A stretch of 64,000 nt of DNA from Knufia peltigerae. Lineage: Eukaryota > Ascomycota > Eurotiomycetes > Chaetothyriales > Trichomeriaceae. Made by a program: the position numbers and the translations under genes. How positions within the stretch are numbered: the stretch's first letter is position 1; each line of letters begins with the position of its first letter. Below, piece by piece: positions 33,239-44,263 of the stretch. The notes below the pieces were generated by a model that was not told the origin of the DNA, searched no databases, and saw only the letters and a list, made by a program, of their open reading frames with translations. The stretch lies in the NCBI GenBank assembly GCA_030247855.1, contig JAPDRN010000102.1, positions 1 to 64,000 on the forward strand. Direction: 5' to 3'.

Positions 33239-33256
33239 GTACTCCGTACGGAGTAC
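33239..33256. repeat. Perfect 18-bp palindrome GTACTCCGTACGGAGTAC
   Basis: The sequence equals its own reverse complement. It consists of TACTCCGTA overlapping TACGGAGTA. The same 18-mer recurs at 57060-57077, and half-sites recur across the intergenic DNA. Confidence 0.95.
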
Positions 33257-33930
33257 AGCCTTGGTTTTGTCTGGCTCACAGTCCTCAATTCCTCCAGCAT
33301 CGACTCCCACATCATCGGTAATCTTCTTCACCCACTCCCCCCCTCAAGTTTCTCTTTGTCAGTGAAATCGATTACAAAGAGCCAATCTGAACGACCTGAT
33401 AATCACCCATGTGCTCGCTGACTCTGACCAAGTACGGAGAACCCCCATGTCAAAAGGCTGGCCAGACCTTACTTGTACTACTCTCCTGTCCCTCCGTAAC
33501 TCCGTATTGCTACAGTAGTTGCCTACCTTACTCCGTAGAATACTAATAGTACGAGGACCGAGGAGGAGTATCAGACTTGCCCTGGCGCTCTGGGTTCATG
33601 TCATATCCGATGCACGCCCGGACATGATGATCACGGTTGACTATTTGGGCATCATTATTATTAATCCTGCTCATTTATTCTTCGGCATGGATACGAACTA
33701 CTGACTTGAGATCATCCCATCTTGTTCTCGCCTAGACCCTCGTAATCGTCCTGCTGGACCACACTTAGGTAGGTATATGCCTGGACTGGAGTACTTTGTG
33801 TGTCTCCGAGTGAAAATCATTGTTGTTTTCGTCATGCTATACAATCTCTAGACCTTGCTCGTTGCCTGTTTCTTATTTTCTTGCTCATGGACGACCCAAG
33901 AAAACCTCTGGGAAAGACAGGTGTGCTTTT

Positions 33931-36197
33931 TTAATCCACCTTGACATCGCTGTATATCCTTCGAATAAACATGTACGCCGTCAGGAACCCTATCGTTCCC
34001 GTTGCCAAGGAATAAACAGCGCACGCCAGACCGCTGTAGCTGAAAAACAGGAGGCTGCTCACAAATCCATCAATGTGCAGCCTGGTGGCATAGTACCACA
34101 CCGAGTAAACAAAAATCCAAACTCCAGACGACCCGCCCACGAAAAAGGACTGCCACCACCATTGGTAATTCTCCGCACAAAGTTGTATATAAGTGGTGAT
34201 GATGACCGTCTCGGCAATGGTGACGGAAAGAAGTGCCGAGATGATGCTCAGAAAGCCAAAAACATAATAGTAGGATGATTTGTCGAGGTATAGAGACTTG
34301 AAGACAAAGATGAGTTCGATGAAGAGCACCGCAAAGGACACGAGACCAGCTCCCAGGATAAGTCCGATTTGGTGTCTAGCATACCATGCTTGAGCAGGAA
34401 TTTGTCGAGGTATAGCATTGGTCCGTGTTGGGTGTTCCCACGCCGAGGACCGATAATAACCATAGTACGAACCGAGATGGACCAGAGGAAGCTGAATAAG
34501 AAGCCACAGACAAGCCAGACCAAGCAGTGTTGAGAATGGAAGTGCCGTGGAAGAGGCTTGTGCCCAGCAGAACAGGTTGAGCATAAAGACGAGACTGAAC
34601 ACAAGGCCAGGGAAGAGCAGCGCAGTCTAGTCCATCAGGTTAGCTGAAGCAATCGCACCCGCACACAAACACATCATGCTTACCATCATTGTATTCTTGC
34701 GCCAGTTCTGGCCTCCAAAAGTCTTGTATACTCGTCCCGAAAAGTAGCCCGAGAGGACGCCGGCAATCACGAACAGACCAATGCCGACGCTCCAGAAGCC
34801 GCCGCGCCAGCTCGGATTGATCACTCCAGCACAGCTCAGCGACAAAAGTCCAACCACCACGAAGACAAGCTGCATGCCTGAGCCTACCACAGGCGCAAGG
34901 AGCCCGCCATACGGAGGGGGTCGAAACACGTCGCCATGCAGTAGTTTCCAGCCACTGATCTCCTCGAGAGGCTCTTCATCGGAAGACAAATCTTCGTCTG
35001 GACCGGCTTCGGAGATCTTCTCGAGCAGACCACTGGTGGACTTCTTCTTGTCACTTCTCTTGCCAATACGCAATCTAGCTTCCTCGAGCACCCCATCTCC
35101 ACGTCCCTTGATGTCGCCTTGCATCGTTCGTGACCAGATGACGACGCATACGGCGCCCAAGATACCGGAGATGATGAGGGAGTTGATGATTGCAAGCCAG
35201 TGGGTGAATTTGCTATCAGCCTGGTCACTGAAGTACAAATCCCATCTGTTGGCCCACTCCACCTCTTTGTCTTCGCGGAAATAAACCGAGTAGGTGTACG
35301 GGATGGTCAGAGTAGCACCGTCTGCCGTGTCGATCACCTCTTCAGGTACGTAAGAGGAGTCGGGGAACTGCTCTTGTAGGCTGCTAGTGTTGCTGGGGAC
35401 GTAAAGAGCCAAGGGCTCTTGTTCTCCCGTCACGTCGAGAGGACAGCCGGTTTCGTTCCGGTGTCCCGCCGAGATGCTCTTGGGATAGACCTCGAAGCCG
35501 ACAATCACCTTGCCGCCGTTGTCGCCTGCTCTCCCGGGAGCTGGGCGCCAACGAACGACGAGGGTATAGTGGTTGTAGTAAAAGTACCTTGGCCTCCCTG
35601 TCGCGAGGTCGAAATCCTTGTAACCCATCTTGAAGCCAGCCGCGTAGTATTTTCGACTCCGATCGACCGTAACGAAGGACGTGGCGCCGGGGAGGTTGTC
35701 GAGGATCCATTCCGTGACATACTCCTCTTCGATCAGCTGTTGAGCCCATTCCATGCCCCTCCGATCGACGACCCGATCGCACAAATATTGACAGTCCACA
35801 TCTTGTCCCATGTCCACCTCGATGTCCGAGGTCTTGATCCTGTCGCCGCGTAGGACTTCGCCGAGGTTGAGGGGGACGCTGTGTCCACTCGCGTGTGACG
35901 AGCCATGGAGCTTGTGGCCAGTGGGAGGGCAAACGAAAGGTAGGTCGAAGTAGGCGTACTGCAGCTGAGTGTTGTCCGAGTAGACCTTGTTCACGAGGAG
36001 AGGAATATTGTCATCGTCCCGATAACTTCGTATTGAGTAGCCTGGGCCATGGTCAGCGAAAACCAATTTTCCTTCTTCCACTCGGAGTCTGATCTAGGCT
36101 CCGTACCTGGGATGTAGAATGCGTGAGATAAGCAAGTGAACAGCACGACGATCCGGCTCAGCCAGGAGAAGGCGCCGAGTCGGACGTCAGGAGACAT
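33931..36197 (-). CDS. Transmembrane 9 superfamily (EMP70) protein
   Basis: Three exons (36197-36107, 36041-34684, 34626-33931) join in phase into 714 residues. Residues 1-24 form a signal peptide (WLSRIVVLFTCLSHAF). A large lumenal domain follows, with a GYSIRSYRDDDNIPL-type start and a four-Cys pattern (FVCPP, CQYLCD, GCPLDV). The C-terminal part has nine hydrophobic helices, the first near WLAIINSLIISGILGAVCVV. The middle loop contains SSDEEPLEEISGWKLLHGDVFR, close to the TM9 signature. The extreme C-terminus, RRIYSDVKVD, carries the KxD motif that keeps TM9 proteins in Golgi/endosomes through COPI. TM9 proteins act in sorting of membrane cargo, adhesion and metal homeostasis. Length and motifs fit a Tmn/EMP70 orthologue; which paralogue is unclear. 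Confidence 0.93.
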
Positions 36198-37675
36198 TAT
36201 GGACAAGCGATCAAGAGGGGGGGTCTGGTAGCGAATGGAACCCGGCATACACCGGCCGCGTGTACCGTACAATGAAGCAATCAAAAAGTTCAAAATTCAA
36301 AAGGGAAGAGAAGAGAGCAATGAGAAGAGAAAAGAAGACAATGATGGGTGTACGAGAGTACGAGTTCAATGGAGATGAAGCGTGGAATTGAGTAAGCGAA
36401 GAAAACGACTATCGGACAATCTATCTGGGGAACAAGAACAGGCCAGACTGCGCTGACTCTGGCTGATGGGCGGAGGACTTGCACGCTGTACGGAGTACAT
36501 ACGGGAGTAGATTACTGCCTGCTACGAACAGTCCAGAATGTCTTTTGAGCAAGCTGCAGGTGTGATGAGAGGAGTTGTTACTCCATAATAATACCTAAAG
36601 GTGCTCCGTACGCTTCCTGTCGTTCCCACCAGCCCAGGATCGATGAATCTCAAGCTTTCTAGTGGCTTTCAGGAGCCTCATCATAGGCCGCCGGGGCGTC
36701 CTTTAGGCTCCTTTAGGCCCGGAAAATGCGTCGAGTGGATTGCGACGCGTGCCACTGTCAAGCACTTCTGTCAGTTGCAATGGGTATAGTAATGTTACTC
36801 TATCATTGTTGTGATATTAATAAGTACGACGTGAAATACGGATACTTTGTATACTATATCTCCTAGGTAGGGATTCAGAATGTCGAGGCCTCCCAAAAGT
36901 GCAAAGCTCAGGCGCTTGTCTGAGATTGAACTGCCCGCTTAGATAGGATGCTCATTTACAGTGCTCGTATTTTGGTGATAGGGAGACACCCGGAACATGT
37001 CAATCCAGCAGGGGCCGTTCCGGCTGCATCTACTCCGTAAGTGCCCCTAAAATGAACGTCCTCTTTACTTCATCAAACAAGTCAACACCCACTTACCAAC
37101 CTAGAGACGCGTCCAATTCTTGATATCGTCCCTTGGCTGCATTATCTCTGCTGAATAGACAAAAAGTCGATGCAGGGTCTTTGTCGGTTCGAATTACGCG
37201 TTACTACATAAGTCCTCCTGGCCAGTGAAATTCGACATCGGTATTACCTCAGTTGAGACATGGTACAATGTACTACTGATATGGCGTGACACAGACACCT
37301 GGTACCAGCTTTGCATGTTCCGCTCGCCGACTGATCCGAGACCCTTGAATTATCAACCACATAGTCCACCGTGTGATTGAAACAAAACTGCAGGAAAAGG
37401 ATATGGTCTACACACTTTTCTGTACGAGTACAATGTTCCAATTCCTACTGCGTATCATGAAAGTAAAGAAAGACGCCTACTTAATTTTACAATAAAAAGA
37501 TGCAAATGACATTATCTTGTGCTAAAAGAAAACAGCTTCTACTAGTACATCTTGGGGGCCAAGTTGGAAGGAGAGACAGTGCTACTTATGACAAGAAGAT
37601 AGTTGCCCTCCCATCGCCCAACATCTCTCGCAAACCAACAAAATTCTTTCTCAGGGCCAAAACATGACCTGTTTC
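36198..37675. other. Intergenic, no gene seen
   Basis: TM9 promoter side and ALDH 3' flank. TACGGAGTA-type motifs lie at 36489 and 37031, and a CTCCTAGGTAGGG stretch near 36862. No gene recognised. Confidence 0.45.
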
Positions 37676-39312
37676 TTACAAGGTTGGTGCTTGCACACCC
37701 ATGTTGTGCAACACCGCCTTGAGTTCCGTGTAGTTTTGGAGCGCAGCCTCACCACATTCACGACCGATACCGCTCTCCTTGTATCCACCGAAGGGTAGCG
37801 ACCAGTGGAGGAAGTTGAACATGTTGTGCCAGACGGTACCAGCTCTCAGGCCACCGGTGACTCTCATGGCGCGCTCAAAGTCCTTGGTGTGGACGCCAGC
37901 CGCAAGGCCGTAGTTGGAGTCGTTGGCCAAAGCCAAAGCTTCCTCCTCAGTCTTGAACTTGGCAACGGCGACGACAGGTCCGAAGATCTCTTCGCGCACA
38001 ATGCGCATGTCCGGACGGACGTCGGTGAAGACGGTGGGCTCGATGAAGTATCCTTCCGAGCCCTTGATGGCGTTACCACCGAGGGCGAGAGTGGCGCCTT
38101 CCTTCTTGCCAATGTCGATGTAGTTGAGGATTCGGTCGTACTGGATCTTGGAAGCCTGGGGACCTTGCTGAGTGCCGGCGGCGAAGTTACCGCCGACTTT
38201 GAGAGACTTCAGGCGGGCTGTGAACTTCTCCATGAAGGCGTCGTAGATCTCTTCCTGGACGTAGATACGAGTGCCGGCGTGGCAAGTCTGAGCTTGGTTC
38301 ATATCAAGACCGAAGACGGACCACTCGACGGATTGCTCGAGGTCGGCGTCAGCGAAGACGATGTTCTGTTCGAGGTAAAGTGTTAGCCTTGCAACAAGCG
38401 AGAATCAACAACATGAATCTGGGACAACTCACCGGGCTCTTTCCGCCGAGTTCCAGGGTGACCTTCTTAAGGTTGGAGTTGGCCGCGGCCCTCATGATGG
38501 TTCGACCAGTGGCAGTTGATCCGGTGAAGGCAACCTTGTCGACGCCCATGTGCTCAGCAAGCGCAGCACCAGCGGACTTCCCATATCCGGAGATGACGTT
38601 GACGGCACCGGCAGGGAAGCCTGCTTCCTTGATGAACTCGCAGATCTTCAAGGCAGTCAAAGGCGTGGATTCGGCGGTCTTGACAACGACAGTGTTGCCA
38701 GTCACGAGGGCTGGGGCAATCTTCCAGATGAACATCAACAGGGGAAAGCTGGGTTACTCGTCAGTCTGGTCCGGAACAACTTGAGATTCCGGGAATGGTA
38801 AGCGATAGAACATACTTCCATGGAATGATTTGTCCACAAACACCGATGGGCTCTCTCTTGGTGTAGGCAAAGGTCTTGGGGATGTTGAAGTTGGCATCTC
38901 CGTGGACCTTGTCTGCCCAACCAGCATAGTAGCGCAGGTTGCCTAACGAGGCTGGCAGATCAATGTTGGCGACTTGCATGCGGGTCTTGCCGCTGTCAAG
39001 CTGTTCGACGGCAATGATCTCTTCGGCGCGGGCCTCCATGATATCAGCAAGGCGAGCAAGGAGAGCACCACGCTGCTCGGCCTTCAAATCTCGGTATTCT
39101 GGGCTGTTGAAGCAGGTACGTGCTGCCTTGACTGCGATGTCGACGTCCTCGGCCATGCCTTCGGCAACTGAAATGACGGTCTTTCCGATAGCAGGGTCTT
39201 CGACGGGGAGCAGGCCACCGGCCTTTGCGGGGACGAATTCATTGTTGATGAAGAGGCCCGTCGGGATGGAGACGGGCTTTCCGTTGATTTGGACAGTTTG
39301 TGCGGCGGCCAT
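37676..39312 (-). CDS. Aldehyde dehydrogenase (NAD(P)+), class 1/2-like
   Basis: Exons 39312-38816, 38748-38433 and 38365-37676 join into 500 residues, the normal ALDH length. The enzyme oxidises aldehydes to acids. Visible hallmarks are the NAD-binding FTGSTATGR, the general base Glu in TLELGGKSP, and the catalytic Cys in QAQTCHAGTR. EEIFGPVVAV and PFGGYKESGIGRE near the C-terminus also fit. No mitochondrial presequence is seen, so a cytosolic place is likely. The residues around the catalytic Cys (QTCHAG) differ from the common GQxCCAG, which suggests a fungal subfamily rather than the main acetaldehyde enzyme. Both introns are 67 nt. No neighbouring pathway genes point to a particular substrate. 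Confidence 0.94.
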
Positions 39313-40411
39313 TTCGTTTCGAGGATAGTGGTTGGTTTCTGTAGTGTTGTGTTTGTGTTTGTGTCTGAAGATGCAGGCGATGGTTTGGGAGTTTGTGTGT
39401 CTGAGTATGAATATTCCTTCCCATCAACGTCGACAACGCCCGGGTATAAGTACTTCTGTACAAAGACATACAGACAACGTGGACGTCATGTCCACCGTTT
39501 CGAGAGATGACAAATGTGGTTCATGGATATGTCAGAGTGACCAAGAGCTTTCCGAGAGCTATCCTTGCGTCGCTAGCACCAAGGAGCTTCGAGTACGGTT
39601 CATGGTGAGGTTCCGACTTTGGCAATCCTTCCGCCTCGGACTGCCTCCTCCGGGAAGCGAATCTTGGGCCTGAAGTCCATGCCTCGCGAATCGCAGCGAG
39701 GGAATGACGAGAGTGTCTGCGTGCACGTACGTTTGGTGTCGGGGCTACTGCTGGTGACAAAGCAGTAGAATTAGGTCAGCAGTAAGAGCTTCATTCACTT
39801 GGAGAACAACACGGGGACGTTTGTAAGATGAAGCAGGGTTAGCCTCTCCGAACCATTCCCTCGACCAAAAGTTATGTGGAGGTGTTGATCGGATTGAGGT
39901 CATTGCTGCAGCTGTGTCAGATAAAACGAAGTAATCAGCAAGAGAGCCAAGTGTCGCTACGTTCGCTATTCTAGCCATTGTCTGCGGGAGTCCGAGAAAT
40001 AAGCGACATAGGCGAGGATCGTGGTCCACCTTCAGGGAACCTCATTCAGCAGAACGGTATCTAATTCGTCGACATGGTGTTTCCTCGGCCGAAACAGGGA
40101 ACACTACACACCTACCACAGAGACAGAGACCAGGAGACGTCAGTCAGGAGGTGGGCCGAGCTTTGTTCTAACTACAGTACATACGACCGAGGACAGCAAA
40201 TGAGTATGTAAGAAGTGCGATATAGGGGCGTCGTATCGGAACGCGTACAGTATGTAGAGAGGAGCAGAAAAAAATAGACCACGAGCATTCCGTGCAACAC
40301 CGAAATTAGAAAGCAAAAGCGAGATCGAGCGAGCGAACGAGTGATTTTTCATATGTACTGTCAGAGCATCTATCTCCCTTTTAACAAACTTCCCTTTCCC
40401 TCCTTCTTCGT
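39313..40411. other. Intergenic, no gene seen
   Basis: This is the ALDH upstream region, with GT/TG-rich sequence near 39330-39410, and the 3' flank of the alpha/beta hydrolase gene. Only short frames are present. Confidence 0.45.
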
Positions 40412-41362
40412 CTATGGTAGTTCTTCGACAAATCCACGCACAAGAGGCCCGACTTCATCAGGAGCTTCGACGCAATGCCAATGACCAACCCCCTTCAAGA
40501 CCTCTAACCGTTTTCCCTTGTTGTCCGTCCCCAAGCGTTCAAATATCGTCTGGCACCAAGCCAACGGCGCACTCTTGTCGACCTCGCCGGCGACGATGAG
40601 CATGGGACATTTGACCGCAGCATAATTGGGCGGTGTGGCAAGTTCGATGGCCTTGCAATTCGCACAATAACCCTCGGGATCCTGAGCCATCAACATCTCC
40701 CGAATGAATCCCTTTTGTGTCGCTGTCGCATTGGGACCCGTGGCTGTATTTGGAATCGTGTTGGCCATGGCTTCCATGCCGTCTTTTTCAGAAACTGGTG
40801 AGTAACGATCTTGTACATCTTTGACAAAGGTCTCTTCTGTTCGGGAGGGGGTTTGTTGTGTGTGATGATTCAAGGTGATGATGACGGGCATGACAAGGAG
40901 AACATGAAGCGACTTACCCTTTTGTACAACCGGGATGCGTTGCTTGAAGACGTTGGCAACCGTCTCGTTCGGGTGGACGGGACCTATACATATCCCCGCG
41001 GCGACACGCTCCGGACACGTCGCCGCCAGGTACGACGGCACCATGCCACCCATGGAATAACCAATCACGACGGCCTTTTCGACTTTGAGATGGTCCATGA
41101 GACCGGTCACGTCTTTGGCCATGGCCGAGACCGACGTCTCGGTCCCTGGGACGTACTTGGATCGACCCGCCCCGTAGTTGTCGAAGATGACGCAGCGAAA
41201 GGAGGTCAGGTAAGGGAAGATGGGGAAATAGTAGTTTTGTGTAGACCCGAGCCCGTGGACGAATAGCAACGTCACTGTTGATACCTCTCTACCGCCGCTG
41301 CTGCTGGATGGAGCAATGTCCGTGTAATGCAACTCATGAGAGTTGATGGTGGCAAATGGCAT
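40412..41362 (-). CDS. Alpha/beta hydrolase
   Basis: The ATG at 41362 starts a two-exon gene: 41362-40918 and 40836-40412, giving 289 residues. The fold is an alpha/beta hydrolase: the oxyanion loop LFVHGLGST, the nucleophile elbow GYSMGG (Ser), the acidic residue in AGEVDKSAP (Asp) and the His in GVGHWHCVE. It looks like the 3-oxoadipate enol-lactonase/esterase branch; the substrate is unknown. The 81-nt intron (40837-40917) has consensus GTAAGT and CAG ends. It is a multiple of three and stop-free, so an unspliced message would encode 27 extra residues in frame. Conserved blocks join smoothly when it is removed, which supports splicing. Confidence 0.88.
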   Translation of the reverse strand: MPFATINSHELHYTDIAPSSSSGGREVSTVTLLFVHGLGSTQNYYFPIFPYLTSFRCVIFDNYGAGRSKYVPGTETSVSAMAKDVTGLMDHLKVEKAVVIGYSMGGMVPSYLAATCPERVAAGICIGPVHPNETVANVFKQRIPVVQKGKSLHVLLVMPVIITLNHHTQQTPSRTEETFVKDVQDRYSPVSEKDGMEAMANTIPNTATGPNATATQKGFIREMLMAQDPEGYCANCKAIELATPPNYAAVKCPMLIVAGEVDKSAPLAWCQTIFERLGTDNKGKRLEVLKGVGHWHCVEAPDEVGPLVRGFVEELP

Positions 41363-42448
41363 GATGATTGGCCGCCCTTTGCTCTTTTTCTCTGGGTGAT
41401 CAGGTCTTGGATGAGTATAGTCCTCCCGTACCTTCTAGGTAGACATTTATCAGCTACGGAACATCAATCGACAAGCAAGATGAATTGTTACGACTTGGGG
41501 GAGCGAGAGAACGGCCCAATGTGCTCTTGACGGGGGCTTTCGGGTCAGTTTCGGAAGCGCCGAAATAAACATAAGCCTTGGATACAAGTCAAACGCATGT
41601 CAAATGCAGGAACCCGGCCCGAGCACAAACGTTGCCCTCAATATCGAGTTACTTTATCTCTATATTCCGTATACAATGCATGCATGTCTGTCTGCATTCT
41701 TGCTAATCGCTAGAAATATCCCCAGGTGTGTACGAAATACATGAGTCTGGAAATGATATCCGCCGATATTGAATTCTCCTGCTCACTTTTCCCCTTTCAC
41801 TCTCTACCTGGATACTCTCTCTCCATGGTGTAGCACAAAAGCCTTTCGCGGCAGAAGGATCAAATCATCCCTGTCGCAGCCGGAATGTCTGCCCGTCTTC
41901 TCAAGACTTCAATCTAATTGCATTGCTGAATTCAGGTACGAGCCAATAGACTGTACAAGTGTATGTCTCCCAATGAAACAAGCCCATTTTCCACGCCTAT
42001 CACTCCGGGTATTTTCCCTCCTCATCCACAGAGCCAGCAAAGTCGGATGCACGCCTGCAATATGCAAATCAACGTTCAAAAAATAAAACAAACGAAACAA
42101 AAACCCTGTGAGTGACTCGTTGACACAACTTGCCCACTCCAAGGCTTCGAAGAGACTGTCAAAAGTCTTGTAAGATGAAAACATGCTGTCCCATCCCAAT
42201 GCCATTAGATTGGTTAAATTTTGTGTTTTGGATTCTTTTGGTGGACTTTCCCAAAAGTCCCGGCCTGGCACCTCATGCATAGAGATCCTGACGGGCTTGA
42301 GCTTGAGATCTACTTAGCATCAAGCCGTGGGATGGCTCGCTGGAACAATGCCAATAGACTTTTGATAGAATGCCGTTCTAATACGAACAAAAGAAGAAAA
42401 GGTGTAGATCAAGGCACCGTTTGACTGGCCACCTAGAGCTCGCGGAGC
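41363..42448. other. Intergenic, no gene seen
   Basis: This lies upstream of the hydrolase and downstream of the phosphatase. Frames of about 105-123 codons overlap on opposite strands near 41770-42280. They have no recognisable content and look like chance. Confidence 0.45.
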
Positions 42449-44263
42449 TTACAGAGCCACGTCCAGTACCAGACTCACATCCTGTACTTGAGGGCCTGCA
42501 AGATCTTCAAGGACCGGAATTAAATCCAACAGCTCGTTATCATGGGCGTCGGAAAACCAGGAACTGATTGGGACAGCATGCTGAGGATGGAAAATGTATG
42601 ACGTTGGTGAATTGTCGATAATAATTGTGTCCTTTAATTCTCGTCCTACTTGTGAAAGGTCCTGTGATGCGTTAGTAAGAGCCGAAAATGTGGCCGAAAT
42701 AGCTTACCTTGACGTAGTTCCCTTGGTGATTGTAACAACTTTCTCTGAATAACCTGTGATGAACGACTTTGTGGATGTCGAGCTGATCCAACAACGGATC
42801 ACCATATTTCGAGACGGATGCTGTGAAGACGACGACTTCGTACAACTCGCCTACCCTTTTCATGAACTGATCCACTCCAGGGCGTTTGATCACATATACA
42901 TTGTGATATTGCCCTTCAATCTCGACGGGAATAGTGAAATCAGCCTGGTTGAGAATCTTGAAACTGCTGTGCACCAGGGTTTCATCCAGATCAAGTATCA
43001 GGCATTTTCGGCCCTTTAGATGGGCGTTGACTGGAGGCAAAAGCCACGTCTGCTTTTCTAAAGCGGCATCTGGCACTGGGGGAACTTCGTTGGTGGTGAC
43101 CTGCTCTTGCCGCTTGGACAGCGGAGGCGGAGGAGGTAGGGGAACTTGAGGTTGGAGTTCCGCGGGTTGTATCGGCTCATCTACAGGCTCCGGGTCGAGT
43201 TCTGGGACAGCAGGAGGAGCCTCATACATATCGACGTCACCCACGTCGACGCTGTCGACCTCATGACCTTTCTTGGGATGTTCTGGTTCTATCGGTGTTG
43301 CCGCGATGATGTTGACATCAGGATTGGCTGTCTTCTCGGCAGCAGATATAGTGGAAGTCTTGATATTCTGCTGACCATCGGCAACATCTGTCACTAATCC
43401 GCCCTTGCTCCCTGATGCTCGCGTCGCTGTAGCGGTGGTCTCATTGGGAAGAGTAGCTTTCTCGTGGTAAGCCAACTCCCGCGATAACCTGGGCCGTGAG
43501 TCTTCGGCTATTTGTTTCTCGGGTATCGATGACTTCTCATCCTGCACAGCTCGTCCAGGTGATACTGACTCTTCGGCGGTGGGTTTGCCTGTATCGGGCT
43601 TCTCATTCTCGACCAATTCCGTCCCATCTTGGGGCCGAGAGGCCGTTTTCTGTGGTGGGGGCTGAATCTTGATCTTCTTCGCTGCGACCTCGGGATCATC
43701 CGACTTGTTGTCGCCCGGCGGTTCGTGTGGGATACAACAATTCAAGATAGCAAGGAAACCGCTCCGAGGTTTCTGGCTCGTTTTCGAGGCAGGGCTTTGA
43801 GGTAGAGGTGGAACTGGCTCTTTGGAGGCATCTCCAGCTCGAGAAGCTTTCGCTGACCGTCTGCTGCTTCTGCTGTTGTTCCTACTACGACTCAGTAGAC
43901 TCCGCTTGGAAGCTCGCCTCGGAACTGAGGATGTGTCATTGGCTGCGGCCGACGGAGCAGGAACAATAGGATTTTTTTCTGCCGATTTCTGATGGGACGA
44001 CGTGCGAGAAGGTATGGTGACCAAAGGCGGCTGCTGTTTGGTCTTATCGGTCATTGTTTCATTGCCTTGAGTTTGCTGTGAGGTTTCGGCGGCAGGAGGA
44101 GTCGAGCTGTCGGTCGGATTGGGGTCTTGCACCGAAGCGCCTAATCACACAATGTTAGAACGTGGCTGCGCCGATGCGGTCAAGCTGTTAAAAGACCACT
44201 GCTTATCACAATGATCGGACCACCGTACCTGATGAAGGCTGAGTGGCAGCGCTGCCGCTCATG
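42449..44263 (-). CDS. Psr1/2-like HAD (SCP/FCP1-type) phosphatase
   Basis: Exons 44263-44230, 44140-42708 and 42661-42449 join in phase into 559 residues. The C-terminal ~180 residues are an NLI/FCP1-type catalytic domain with the DxDxT nucleophile motif (LDLDETLVHSS). Other family blocks are VVVFTASVSKYGDPLLD, HRLFRESC and IIIDNSPTSY. The long N-terminal part is disordered and rich in Ser, Pro and Glu. It includes GFLAILNCC, a Cys pair that could be lipidated, as in yeast Psr1/Psr2 at the plasma membrane. Yeast Psr phosphatases work with Whi2 in stress and sodium responses; the same role here is inference. The first coding exon is only 34 nt (starts MSGSAATQ), chosen because it splices in phase. 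Confidence 0.88.

Larger units (their letters stand above)
32014..33930. other. Intergenic, no gene seen
   Basis: This is the arrestin upstream region and the 3' flank of the TM9 gene. It has a (TA)n run at 32509-32530 and TACGGAGTA-type motifs at 32565, 33240-33255 (perfect 18-bp palindrome) and 33529. A TAGGTAGGTA stretch lies near 33766. No coding sequence is convincing. Confidence 0.5.

Noticed and set aside
37160..37210. GGTTCGAATTA, similar to a tRNA B box
   Set aside because: No A box or cloverleaf partner upstream, so no tRNA is called. I found no tRNA, rRNA or CRISPR in the window.
40811..41266. 151-codon plus-strand frame
   Set aside because: Shadow of the alpha/beta hydrolase on the opposite strand.
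41769..42280. Opposed 105- and 123-codon frames
   Set aside because: Mutually overlapping, with no recognisable content.
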